Source: Candidatus Solibacter sp.
GTDB lineage: Bacteria > Acidobacteriota > Terriglobia > Bryobacterales > Bryobacteraceae
DNA length: 44,820 nucleotides
NCBI GenBank assembly: GCA_025361425.1
Contig: JANYAH010000082.1
Span: 1 to 44,820, forward strand
Reading direction: 5' to 3'
Made by a program: the position numbers and the translations under genes. The notes below the pieces were generated by a model. The model did not search any database. It was not told the DNA's origin and saw only the letters and a list, made by a program, of their open reading frames with translations. Of this stretch, positions 24,359 to 32,894 are shown piece by piece. Positions within the stretch are counted from its first letter, which is position 1; the number at the start of each line of letters is the position of its first letter.

Positions 24359-27161
24359 GGATAATCTCGTGGACGGCGCCGGCGCACGGCAGGCAGATGG
24401 TCGGGAAACTCGCGTCCCCGCCGACATCCATCGTGTACTTCCAACAGCGCTCGCATTTCTCTCCCGCCGCCCGCTCCACCTTGACGCCAAGACCGTCCCC
24501 TTCCGCCCGATCCACGTCCACCTGCGATACGATGAACAGCCCGGGCAGTTGTCCCGCGTATTGCCGCAGCAGCGTGTATAGGTCGCCATTCGCCGAGAGC
24601 CGCACGCGCGCTTCCAGCGGCGCCCCAATCAGTTTTTCGTTGCGCGCCGTATCCAGATGCTTCAATACGCTGTCCCTCACTTGCATGAGACGGTCCCAGT
24701 TCGCAGCGCGTTTCCTCGCCGCATCGTCCAGCCCGGCCGCCAGTTCGGCCGGCTCTGGAAAGTACGCCAGGTGGATACTCTCGGTGCGTCCCATGTGGCC
24801 CCACACCTCTTCGGCGGTGAAGCTCATCAAGGGCGCCAGCACACGCACAAACGCGTCCAGCAGCCGGTACAGCACCGTTTGCGCGCTGCGCCGCGCCTGC
24901 GATTTCGGCGCCGATGTGTAGAGCCGGTCTTTCAACACGTCGAAGTAAACCGCGCTCAAGTCCAATGTGCAGAACGCGTAGACCGCGTGATAGACCTTGT
25001 GAAACTCGAAGTTCTCGTACCAGACGCGGCAGCGCGCTACCAGGTCCTCGGCGCGCAATAGCATCCACTGGTCCAATTCCGCCATCTCGCCCGCCGGCAC
25101 GGCATCCGTCGCGGCGTCGAAGCCCGCCAGATTGCCTAGCATGTAGCGGAACGTATTCCGCAGCTTGCGGTACGCATCCACCAGGCGCGTCAAAATCGTT
25201 GCCGACATGCGCACGTCTTCGTGGAATTCCACCGACGCCGTCCACAGCCGCAGAATGTCCGCGCCGTGATCCTTGATGATGCTCTCCGGCTCAATCGAGT
25301 TGCCCAGCGACTTGTGCATCGCCTTGCCTTCGCCATCCAGCACCCAGCCGTTCAGCAGGCACGCGCGGTATGGCGAACTCCCCCGCAAGCCCGTGCCCAC
25401 CAGCAGCGAACTGTGAAACCACCCGCGATACTGGTCGCCGCCTTCCAGATATACATCGGCCGGCCACGGCAAGCCGAAGCTCTCGTTGAGCACCGCCAGA
25501 TGGCTCGATCCCGAATCGAACCACACGTCCAGAATGTCCGTCTCCTTGGCGAATTCCGTGCCCCCGCACTTGCCGCACGCGTGCCCGGCCGGCAGCAACT
25601 CCGCCGCCGTCCGTTCGTACCAGATGTCCGCCGTGTGCTCCGCAAACAGGCCCACGATGGTATCCAGAATCTTGCGGTCCGTCATCGGCTCGCGGCAGCC
25701 CTCGCAGTAGAATACGATGATCGGCACGCCCCACACCCGCTGCCGCGAGATGCACCAGTCGGGCCGCACCGCGATCATGTTGGAGATCCGCTCCTGCCCC
25801 CACTCCGGCATCCACTTCACTTGCTTGATGGCATTCAGGGCGTCCTGGCGGAAGTGGTTCAGCTCCATGCCGATGAACCACTGCTCCGTGGCCCGGAAGA
25901 TCACCGGGTTGTGGCAGCGCCAGCAGTGCGGGTAGGAGTGCGCCAGTTTCTCCATGCCCAGCAGCGCCCCCGCGGCCTGCAACAGCTCCATCACAATCGG
26001 GTTGCCTTCCCACACCGTCTTGCCGATCAGCTCGTCCGGAAGATATCCCGGCGCGCCTTCCGCGCGGAAAAATCGCCCCGCCGCATCCACTGGACAAAAC
26101 GTTGCGATGCCGTACTTCTGCCCGATTGCGTAGTCTTCCTGTCCGTGTCCCGGCGCCGTGTGTACCGCCCCCGTGCCCTGTTCCAGCGTCACGTGGTCCG
26201 CCAGGATGCCCAGCGAATCCCGCTCCAGCAGCGGATGGCGGAACACCGCGCCTTCAATCTTCTCACCCTGAAACGTGGCGACGGTCTGGTACTCAAGCCA
26301 GCCCAGTTTCTCCGCCGTCACCTTCACCAGATCCGCCGCCACCAGATACACCGCGCCCGCCACCTCCACCGCCGCGTACTGGTAGCGCGGATTGTAGGCG
26401 ATCGCCATGTTCGCCGGGATGGTCCATGGCGTGGTGGTCCAGATCACCCCGTAGACCTTGCGGCCGGACAGTGCCGGGTCGATCGCCGCCGCGTCCGAGA
26501 CCAGCGCGAACCGCACCCAAATCGAAGGGCTAATGTGGTCCGCGTATTCCACCTCCGCTTCCGCCAGCGCCGTGCGGTCCTTGATGCACCAGTGCACCGG
26601 CTTCAGGCCCTTATACACGTAGCCCTTATCCAGGAAATCTACGAACGCGCCGGCGATCACACTCTGATACTTCGCGCTCATCGTCAGGTACGGATCTTCC
26701 CAGCGCCCCAGCACCCCCAGTCGCTTGAAATCCTGCCGCTGGATATTGACATATTTCTCCGCGTACTTGCGGCACGCCCGCCGGATCTGTACCGCCGTCA
26801 TCTGCGCTTTCTTCGACCCGAGTTCGCTATCCACCTTGATCTCGATCGGCAGGCCGTGACAATCCCAGCCCGGCACGTATGGCGAATCGAAGCCCGCCAT
26901 GGTCTTCGATTTCACCACGAAATCTTTCAGGATCTTATTGAACGCAGTACCCAGGTGAATCCGCCCGTTCGCGTACGGCGGCCCGTCGTGCAGCACGTAC
27001 ACCGGCCGGCCCGCGCGCGACGCGCGAATCTTGTGATATAGCTTCTCCTCCTCCCACCGCGCCAGCATCTTGGGCTCGGCCTGCGGCAGGTTGGCCTTCA
27101 TGGAGAAAGCCGTTGTTGGCAGATTGATCGTCTGCTTCAGTACTACGTTTTGCGGATCCAT
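24351..27161 (-). CDS. ileS: Isoleucine-tRNA ligase
   Basis: About 936 residues. The class I HIGH motif appears as GRIHLGT (about 64-70), the editing domain lies at about 180-400, the KMSKS loop as MHKSLGN (about 613-619), and the C-terminal zinc ribbon has CERCWK (about 904) and CLPC (about 922). ATG 27161 is used; an in-frame ATG six codons upstream (27179) is equally possible because neither has a good ribosome site. It heads the ileS-lspA-lgt operon. A stable hairpin sits just upstream. No T-box sequence is seen. Confidence 0.96.
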   Translation of the reverse strand: MDPQNVVLKQTINLPTTAFSMKANLPQAEPKMLARWEEEKLYHKIRASRAGRPVYVLHDGPPYANGRIHLGTAFNKILKDFVVKSKTMAGFDSPYVPGWDCHGLPIEIKVDSELGSKKAQMTAVQIRRACRKYAEKYVNIQRQDFKRLGVLGRWEDPYLTMSAKYQSVIAGAFVDFLDKGYVYKGLKPVHWCIKDRTALAEAEVEYADHISPSIWVRFALVSDAAAIDPALSGRKVYGVIWTTTPWTIPANMAIAYNPRYQYAAVEVAGAVYLVAADLVKVTAEKLGWLEYQTVATFQGEKIEGAVFRHPLLERDSLGILADHVTLEQGTGAVHTAPGHGQEDYAIGQKYGIATFCPVDAAGRFFRAEGAPGYLPDELIGKTVWEGNPIVMELLQAAGALLGMEKLAHSYPHCWRCHNPVIFRATEQWFIGMELNHFRQDALNAIKQVKWMPEWGQERISNMIAVRPDWCISRQRVWGVPIIVFYCEGCREPMTDRKILDTIVGLFAEHTADIWYERTAAELLPAGHACGKCGGTEFAKETDILDVWFDSGSSHLAVLNESFGLPWPADVYLEGGDQYRGWFHSSLLVGTGLRGSSPYRACLLNGWVLDGEGKAMHKSLGNSIEPESIIKDHGADILRLWTASVEFHEDVRMSATILTRLVDAYRKLRNTFRYMLGNLAGFDAATDAVPAGEMAELDQWMLLRAEDLVARCRVWYENFEFHKVYHAVYAFCTLDLSAVYFDVLKDRLYTSAPKSQARRSAQTVLYRLLDAFVRVLAPLMSFTAEEVWGHMGRTESIHLAYFPEPAELAAGLDDAARKRAANWDRLMQVRDSVLKHLDTARNEKLIGAPLEARVRLSANGDLYTLLRQYAGQLPGLFIVSQVDVDRAEGDGLGVKVERAAGEKCERCWKYTMDVGGDASFPTICLPCAGAVHEIIHG

Positions 27162-27183
27162 TTTTGGGGTAACTCTCATGGTA

Positions 27184-27213
27184 CCAAGTAGAGCGGCGTA
27201 AGGCTCCGCTTGG
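27184..27213. promoter_or_regulatory. Hairpin immediately upstream of ileS
   Basis: On the plus strand CCA (27184-27186) plus AGCGG (27192-27196) pair with CCGCT-TGG (27206-27213), a stem of eight base pairs with a five-base bulge and a nine-base loop. It would form in the ileS leader within five bases of the upstream start candidate, so it could limit ribosome access. Function is unproven. Confidence 0.3.
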
Positions 27214-27305
27214 GTGCAATTGCCCCGGCTCAACCAACACATAAGGGAGGATCGATCACCCTCCGGAGAATCCAAGAATTGACGCACGCGGTATGCTGCT
27301 GGTGG

Positions 27306-27501
27306 ATGGGCTTCGACGACTACAAGGTGGTGCTATATCGAAACCAATCCGACGGATGGGTCGCGGAAATCCCGACGGGCCCGCCACAACCATCCCGGTT
27401 CACGGCGGACGGCAAATCGGCGCTCCACTCTTCTACCGAATTTCTACCGAATCTTGAACCAACTTGGAATTGACGAAAAGGAATTCGATCAACTCCGCTA
27501 G
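27306..27501 (+). pseudogene. Collapsed hicB-hicA toxin-antitoxin remnant
   Basis: ATG 27306 opens with [20 protein letters not shown] and EIPT, the N-terminal strand pair of a HicB antitoxin. Near 27377 the match switches to another frame that reads GPATTIPVHGGRQIGAPL and then, after an 11-bp duplication, FYRILNQLGIDEKEFDQLR with stop TAG 27499-27501: the C-terminus of a HicA toxin. The HicB C-terminus and the HicA N-terminus, including the catalytic histidine region, are gone. A deletion evidently joined hicB to hicA. It does not encode a working module. Confidence 0.65.
27431..27452 (+). repeat. Perfect 11-bp tandem duplication
   Basis: TTCTACCGAAT occurs at 27431-27441 and again at 27442-27452 with no spacer. 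Eleven is not a multiple of three, so the second copy shifts the frame inside the hicA-like sequence: removing one copy joins IGAPL directly to FYRIL. A slipped-strand event in an already decaying gene. Confidence 0.85.
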
Positions 27502-27520
27502 CCCCTGCTTTACACCGCGC

Positions 27521-29563
27521 TTACCGCCCGCTGTATTTCTTCCACATCGCCGGGTCGGCCAGCATCTTGATGAACAGCCCGCCCACTACCGACCTCGCCT
27601 GGAAACCCTGCTGCTTCGCCGTCTTCGTGTCATACCAATCGGACAGCGGCACGCGGCTGGCGGAATCGTTGGCGAACTGCCACGCCGGCGCCACAATCTT
27701 CTCGAAATCGGCAGCGTTCCCCGCCAGAGTGGCGGTCCACACCACCCAATCGAGCTTGGTGTAGTCCTTCCGGTTGTCCAGCGGCAACCCGTACTGATTT
27801 TGCTTCGTGAGATAAAAAGCAACCTCCTGGCGCGCGATCTCGGCGGGGAACAGATTCAGGCCCAGCAATTGATCCCACACCAGGTTGTACTTCTGGCTCC
27901 ACGTGCCTGGCTTGTCGAAGGCTAGCTTATAGTGGTCGCCCTCCGCCGCCAGGCCACTCCACTTTCCAGCGAACTCCTGCGCGATCTTCTTAAAGCGCGC
28001 GGCCTCCTGCGCGTGACCCGTCATGCCGGCCAGTTGCGCGTACGCGCCTAGCGCCAAAATAGCCTTAATCGAAAGATTCGCATTGTGCGCCAGGTGTCCC
28101 GCGAAATCGTCCGTCGAGAGCTGGTTCTCCGGGTCGAGACCCTTCTCATTGAGGTACTCGGCCCACTTCGTCAACTGCGGCCAGTAGCGTGCCGCAAAAT
28201 CGGCGTTGCCTTCCACGTGCGCCAGGGCCGCCAGCAGGATCAGCATATTGCCGCTCTCTTCCACCGGCATCTGGTTCTCTTCGGTGCGCTCGCCGCCGCC
28301 GTATACCTGACCGTTCGCCTGCGGGTACGTGCCCAGATCGTGTGGCGCGAAGGGGAAGCGCCAGCGATCCATCCGCGTGTAATCCATCACGGGCTGGAGT
28401 TGCGCCTTCAGCAAACGCGGGCTGAAGAGCAGCGCGAACGGCGCCGCCGGGTAGATCACGTCCACCGTGGCGATGCAGCCGTTGCTGAAGTTCTCTTTGG
28501 GAAAGTAGAGCGCGGTGCCGTCGGCATCGGCCACCAGTTTGTACGCGGCCAGCGTCTGGCGGTAGGCCAGCACCGCCAGTTGCGCGTACTTGGCGCCGCC
28601 GGCCTTGCGCAGATCGGCCATCAGTTCCGTGTCGAAACGCGTGGCGCGCACCAGCAGCGCATCGTGCTCTCGGCGCGCGCTGCGCACCAGGTCGGCGGCC
28701 GTCGCGCCGTTGCGCCGCCACCACGCCCGCTCGCGGCGCTCGAAGTACTCGATCGCATACAGATCGTCATACGCCAGCATCAGGTAGCGCGTCACCGGGC
28801 TCGCCTTCACCTTGCCCAGCGCGACGCTGTAGGCCAGCACCGGGCCGCCGCGCTGCACCTCCCCCAGCTCGTCGGAATCCGGCAATCGGCCCGAGGCGTC
28901 GAACGCGGCGCGCGCCTGCGCACGGTCGCCGGCAAATGTGGTGACCCCCTCGGCCTTATCGCCGGCAACGTAGAGGTAGCCCCAATCGATGCGCACATCG
29001 TCGCCGCGTTTGGCCAGCACCGGCTGCTCGCGCGAGCCCATGCGCAATAGCGGAAGTCCATCCAGTTGATAGCGCGCGGCCAGCACCGCTTGGTCGGGCG
29101 TGTTGACCACCAGGTCGCTGGCGGCGTCGAAATACATCTCTACCTCGTGCTCCCGGCCATCGGCGGATGCGGCGCTCCACTGGATGTAGGTGAGCGGCCG
29201 CGAGAGCACGTCGAGATCGTCGGGCAGCGCGGGGGTGAAGAACGTCAGGCCCACTGTCACGCCCGCCCCGCCGAATTCATAGATCGTGCGCGTCGGCAGC
29301 ACTTCCACCCGCGTCTGCCCCAGTTCGATCCCCGCCTGCCGGTCGCGGCCCATGATGCGATAGCTCTTGCCATCGATCCGCGCGTAAGCGGTGAGCGTGT
29401 TCGGCTTGCCTGTCCAGTGTTTCGTCCCCTCGCCATTGAGGTGGTCGGCCATCGACCAAATACTGAAATAGGGGTCGTGCGCCACCAGCGGAACGGCCGG
29501 CGGACGCATCTGGGCCGTGGCGCCAAACAGCCCAAACCAGATGAAAGCAATACTCCGAATCAT
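27521..29563 (-). CDS. Exported DUF4965 / glutaminase A-like protein
   Basis: 680 residues from ATG 29563 with a signal peptide (IAFIWFGLFGATAQ). An upstream ATG at 29611 is possible; neither has a clear ribosome site. N-terminal block PAVPLVAHDPYFSIWSMAD, a central DUF5127-like beta domain, then DUF4965 and DUF1793 regions with NGCIATVDVIYPAAP, FAPHDLGTYPQANG and NQMPVEESGNML. The family includes the extracellular glutaminases GtaA of fungi and many bacterial proteins of unknown substrate with an (alpha/alpha) barrel, so a glycoside or amide hydrolase is likely. It stands alone, facing the small protein gene at 29640. Confidence 0.88.
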   Translation of the reverse strand: MIRSIAFIWFGLFGATAQMRPPAVPLVAHDPYFSIWSMADHLNGEGTKHWTGKPNTLTAYARIDGKSYRIMGRDRQAGIELGQTRVEVLPTRTIYEFGGAGVTVGLTFFTPALPDDLDVLSRPLTYIQWSAASADGREHEVEMYFDAASDLVVNTPDQAVLAARYQLDGLPLLRMGSREQPVLAKRGDDVRIDWGYLYVAGDKAEGVTTFAGDRAQARAAFDASGRLPDSDELGEVQRGGPVLAYSVALGKVKASPVTRYLMLAYDDLYAIEYFERRERAWWRRNGATAADLVRSARREHDALLVRATRFDTELMADLRKAGGAKYAQLAVLAYRQTLAAYKLVADADGTALYFPKENFSNGCIATVDVIYPAAPFALLFSPRLLKAQLQPVMDYTRMDRWRFPFAPHDLGTYPQANGQVYGGGERTEENQMPVEESGNMLILLAALAHVEGNADFAARYWPQLTKWAEYLNEKGLDPENQLSTDDFAGHLAHNANLSIKAILALGAYAQLAGMTGHAQEAARFKKIAQEFAGKWSGLAAEGDHYKLAFDKPGTWSQKYNLVWDQLLGLNLFPAEIARQEVAFYLTKQNQYGLPLDNRKDYTKLDWVVWTATLAGNAADFEKIVAPAWQFANDSASRVPLSDWYDTKTAKQQGFQARSVVGGLFIKMLADPAMWKKYSGR

Positions 29564-29639
29564 ACAAACAGATTGGCATAAATTAAGGAAAACTGTACGA
29601 GTCCTTCCCATTTCGCCACTACAGGCGTAGAATCAAATT

Positions 29640-29891
29640 ATGGCCAGAGGTTGGCAAAGTAAGTCGGTCGAGGCGCAGATCGACATGGCCGAGCACCGTA
29701 CCGCCATTGCTCGTGCCAAAGTTCTCTCCGAAGAAATGCTCGATTTGCTCCGCAAGAAAGAGAGTCTTTTGATGTCCCGCACCCGTGTGGTCCGGGATCT
29801 GGAAAACGCACAGAGCCCGCGCTATAAGGCCGTTTTGAGCAAGGCCTTGGCGGATCTGGACGCGCAACTTTCAACTCTCGCTGCCGGTTAG
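29640..29891 (+). CDS. Small conserved coiled-coil protein
   Basis: 83 residues starting MARGWQSKSVE, a style I recognise from small acidobacterial proteins. The rest is one long charged helix (QIDMAEHRTAIARAKVLSEE and onwards) with a possible break near residue 58. No signal peptide or catalytic motif. Function unknown. TAGAAT lies at 29628-29633, exactly six bases before ATG, and there is no ribosome site, so a leaderless mRNA is likely. Confidence 0.75.
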   Translation: MARGWQSKSVEAQIDMAEHRTAIARAKVLSEEMLDLLRKKESLLMSRTRVVRDLENAQSPRYKAVLSKALADLDAQLSTLAAG

Positions 29892-30036
29892 CGGGAATAA
29901 CCCTGTGTTCCGCATCGCGTCTCCAATAGGCTGTGGTGCGGGGCACTTCCTCGTCTTACCGCCTATCCGCTGTCTTCTCCCCCGTTGAATTGCATCCCTG
30001 TGCCATACTTGGAATTCAGCCTCCAAATTACCCGGA

Positions 30037-31275
30037 ATGTTCGCCTATTCGCAAAACGACTACTACTGTGAGCAGGTCCCCCTGGCAGATCTCGCCCACC
30101 ACGTCGGAACTCCAGCCTACGTCTATTCCAGCCACGCCATCCGCCAGAACTATGCTGCTTATACGCAGGCGTTCGGAGCCATCCCGTACACCGTTTGCTA
30201 CGCGGTGAAGGCCAATTCCTCGCTCGCCATCCTCGCCCTCCTGGCTAAGGCCGGCGCCGGTTTCGACATCGTCTCCGGTGGCGAACTCTACCGCGTCCTT
30301 CAGGCCGGCGGCGACCCTTCGAAGATCGTCTTCTCCGGCGTCGGCAAGACCGCCGCGGAAGTGGAATACGCACTGGAGAGCGGCATCCACAGCTTCAACT
30401 GCGAATCCGAGGCGGAACTCGCACTGATCGACGCCAAGGCCGCCCGCCTCGGCAAAAAGGCCGGCTTCTCCATCCGCGTCAATCCCGACGTGGACGCCGT
30501 CACCCATCCCTACATTTCCACCGGCCTCAGCCAGCACAAATTCGGCATCGCCATCGCCGATGCCGTCGCCGTCTATGAACGCGCGCGGCAGTTCCAATAC
30601 CTGGTCGCTGAGGGCGTGAGCTGTCACATCGGCTCGCAGATCCTCGACCCCCGCCCGATTCTCGAAGCCGTGGACAAGGTGCTCGCACTCGCTGGCGTGC
30701 TGCGTGCGCAGGGGCACCCCATCCGCCATCTCGATCTCGGCGGCGGCCTCGGCGTGGCCTATCACGCGGGTGAGAAATCGCCGGACATCCGCGCCTTCGT
30801 GGAGATGCTCACCACCCGCCTCCACTCTAGCGGTCTCACCGCCGTGATCGAACCCGGCCGCAGCATCGTCGCTGCCGCCGGCGTCCTGCTCACCCGCGTC
30901 CTCTACCGCAAGCGCAACGGCGATAAGGAATTCCTGATTGTCGATGCCGCGATGAACGACCTCATCCGCCCATCCCTCTATCGCGCGCATCACGAGATCC
31001 TCCCCCTACGCAAGAACGCGCTGCCGCCCGTCACCATGGATGTCGTGGGACCGGTCTGCGAAACCGGCGATTTCCTGGCCCGCGACCGCGCCATGGCCAA
31101 CGCCATGCCCGGCGATTTCCTCGCGGTCTCCACCGCCGGAGCCTACGGCTTCGTCCTCAGTTCAAATTACAACTCGCGCCCCCGCGCGCCGGAAGTGCTC
31201 GTGGAAGGCTCCACTTGGCGCATCATCCGCCAACGCGAGAATTACCAGGACCTGGTCCGCGGCGAAACGCTCTAG
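30037..31275 (+). CDS. lysA: Diaminopimelate decarboxylase
   Basis: 412 residues, the PLP-dependent last step of lysine synthesis (meso-diaminopimelate to lysine). The alanine-racemase-fold barrel carries the PLP lysine K58 in YAVKAN, HIGSQI and HLDLGGGLG for phosphate binding, and EPGRSI; the C-terminal domain has the catalytic cysteine in GPVCETGDFLA and YGFVLSSNYNSRPR. Length and motifs are standard. It appears as a single gene; dapF or argininosuccinate genes are not next to it. Confidence 0.96.
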   Translation: MFAYSQNDYYCEQVPLADLAHHVGTPAYVYSSHAIRQNYAAYTQAFGAIPYTVCYAVKANSSLAILALLAKAGAGFDIVSGGELYRVLQAGGDPSKIVFSGVGKTAAEVEYALESGIHSFNCESEAELALIDAKAARLGKKAGFSIRVNPDVDAVTHPYISTGLSQHKFGIAIADAVAVYERARQFQYLVAEGVSCHIGSQILDPRPILEAVDKVLALAGVLRAQGHPIRHLDLGGGLGVAYHAGEKSPDIRAFVEMLTTRLHSSGLTAVIEPGRSIVAAAGVLLTRVLYRKRNGDKEFLIVDAAMNDLIRPSLYRAHHEILPLRKNALPPVTMDVVGPVCETGDFLARDRAMANAMPGDFLAVSTAGAYGFVLSSNYNSRPRAPEVLVEGSTWRIIRQRENYQDLVRGETL

Positions 31276-31301
31276 CTCGCCAACCGAAAAGTTGCGAACC
31301 C

Positions 31302-31796
31302 TCACTGCACCTGATAGCTCACCGTAATATCCACCGTCTTTGGCGGGTAGCAGGCCTTATGGCTGCAAGCCTGATACCGCAGCTTCCCGGCAGCCGCCCC
31401 AGGACCCGCCGCGGCGTTCGCCGCCACCTTGAAGTTGGCCACCAGGTCGAAGGCCCCGGCGTACACCGAAAGCGCCTGCTCGGAGAACTCGTACTTCTCT
31501 AGCGCCGGCTTAGGGTACGTTACCGCGCCACCCTCCAGCGCACCTAGCGACGTCCACGTCAGCTTCAACGGGATCAGGTACTCCTCGTTCGGCTTGTTGC
31601 TGTTGACGTGATAGCCTTCCTTCACTACCACTGGAATCTTCACTTGCACCGTCGCATTGCGCTTGCCCGCGGCCTTCTGGGGCTCGCCTACGCTCAGGTA
31701 CCCGCTATTTTGTATTTGTGCGAAAAGCGAAGGCAGGCAGAGCCATGCCGCGAGAAGCGTCAGCAACCGGATCTTGTAGCAGCTGTTCGATGCCAT
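31302..31796 (-). CDS. DsbD alpha-domain-like periplasmic protein
   Basis: 164 residues from ATG 31796. A signal peptide (LLTLLAAWLCLPSLFAQ, residues 11-27) leads into an immunoglobulin-like domain with KEGYHVNSNKPNEEYLIPLK and the redox pair C144/C149 in QACSHKACYPPKT, as in the N-terminal domain of DsbD, which takes electrons from the membrane core and passes them to periplasmic partners. The membrane and thioredoxin parts of DsbD are absent. The first 92 nt, including the signal peptide, lie inside the end of the TlpA gene in another frame. TlpA is its likely redox partner. Confidence 0.85.
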   Translation of the reverse strand: MASNSCYKIRLLTLLAAWLCLPSLFAQIQNSGYLSVGEPQKAAGKRNATVQVKIPVVVKEGYHVNSNKPNEEYLIPLKLTWTSLGALEGGAVTYPKPALEKYEFSEQALSVYAGAFDLVANFKVAANAAAGPGAAAGKLRYQACSHKACYPPKTVDITVSYQVQ

Positions 31797-32313
31797 CTTC
31801 GAAAACCTTCTTACTCGCCAGCCCAATGTGGACTGCCGCGATTTTTCCGTTCCGGTCGATCAGGAACGTGGTCGGCAGCGCGTCCACGCCGCCGTAAATC
31901 TGCGCGGTGGCATCGTTGCCAATCACCACGCGGTAATTCACTCCCAGATTAGCCAGAAACGGCTTAACCACTTCCCACCCCTCGTCGTCCATTGAAACCC
32001 CGAGCACCGAGAACCCCTTGTCCTTGTTCTTGCGCTCCATTTCCATGAACCAGGGAATTTCGATCTTGCACGGCCCGCACCAGGTAGCGAAAAAGTCCAG
32101 CAACAGTACCTTCCCCTTGTAGTCCTCCAGATGCACGGTCTTGCCATCGGCATCCTTCAGCGCGAACTCCGGCGCCGGTCTGCGGTCCTGATGCGGCTTA
32201 ACCGGGGCGGCCGCCCTCACGGAGCCGGGCTGGGAGGAGCGGCCCGCAAAAAAAAACCCGGCGAACAGCGCGATGGCGATAGCGGATATCAACAAGAGGC
32301 GCGTTAGTGACAC
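31705..32313 (-). CDS. TlpA/ResA-type membrane-anchored thioredoxin
   Basis: 202 residues: a membrane anchor (about 5-23), then a thioredoxin fold with FATWCGPC (C79/C82), the cis-proline loop DALPTTFLID and the typical VLGVSMDD strand. It reduces disulfides in the periplasm, for example during cytochrome maturation. The normal TlpA fold ends near FEDGIEQLLQ; the last 22 residues are an extension whose DNA also encodes the start and signal peptide of the DsbD-alpha gene. It begins 20 nt after the metalloprotease-like gene. Confidence 0.92.
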   Translation of the reverse strand: MSLTRLLLISAIAIALFAGFFFAGRSSQPGSVRAAAPVKPHQDRRPAPEFALKDADGKTVHLEDYKGKVLLLDFFATWCGPCKIEIPWFMEMERKNKDKGFSVLGVSMDDEGWEVVKPFLANLGVNYRVVIGNDATAQIYGGVDALPTTFLIDRNGKIAAVHIGLASKKVFEDGIEQLLQDPVADASRGMALPAFAFRTNTK

Positions 32314-32333
32314 AGATTAGTTCCCTCATTCAA

Positions 32334-32879
32334 TTATATCGACAAACTGCGGTTCCCCAGAACTTCCGCATACCAGCTTTGCCGTCCGCCGCGCCAGCGT
32401 GCGCTCAGCGTGAACTCCGCGTGCCGCTCCATTCCGCCATACATCCACGCCGCCGTATCGCAGAAGCTCTCGCAGCAATACTCCCGCCAGCCGCGCGTCC
32501 TCCCTGCGATGTCCTCCGCGCGCAGCGCATTCTTCCGCCACTCCGCGCTCCACCCCAGTTCCCCCCGCGCCCGTCCTGCCATTTCCGCGCGCACCACCTC
32601 CTCATAACTTCGCCGCGCCGGATTGCCCAGCCGTAGCCAGATGAAGTGCGCCACCTCATGGACGAAAATCCGCGGAAACTCCGCGCGCAAACAATTGAGA
32701 GCGATGCGCCGCTCGCGCAGAAACGCCCCCGCATGCACCGGCCCGCGCCGGTCCCGCAACCCGCGCACCCAGTGGACCCGCACCGGCAGGCCCTCCAGTG
32801 GCGGCAGGCGCCGCACAACCGGAAGTGCCCGACGGTGCTGAGCGAGGTCATCGAACTGAAAAGGACCGTTGGCCGGCAC
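32334..32879 (-). CDS. Putative HExxH zinc metallopeptidase
   Basis: 181 residues from GTG 32879, 15 nt after the TonB receptor stop. IFVHEVAHFIWLRLGNP carries an HExxH motif (H74, E75, H78). Downstream, EYCCESFCDTAAW (133-145) offers a glutamate (E137) or aspartate (D141) as third ligand and three cysteines. The arrangement HExxH plus a distant E/D fits small gluzincin-like or IrrE-like peptidases, but I cannot assign a family. No signal peptide is apparent, so cytoplasmic. Its place in the TonB operon suggests a role tied to envelope stress or the receptor. Confidence 0.7.
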   Translation of the reverse strand: MPANGPFQFDDLAQHRRALPVVRRLPPLEGLPVRVHWVRGLRDRRGPVHAGAFLRERRIALNCLRAEFPRIFVHEVAHFIWLRLGNPARRSYEEVVRAEMAGRARGELGWSAEWRKNALRAEDIAGRTRGWREYCCESFCDTAAWMYGGMERHAEFTLSARWRGGRQSWYAEVLGNRSLSI

Positions 32880-32894
32880 CCTTTCAGAGTAGCG

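Noticed and set aside
25221-27041. Long plus-strand open frame antisense to ileS
   Set aside because: It is a shadow of ileS, rich in Arg/His/Gln repeats and without family resemblance.
27162-27305. T-box riboswitch upstream of ileS
   Set aside because: The expected antiterminator sequence and specifier loop are absent; only a simple hairpin is seen.
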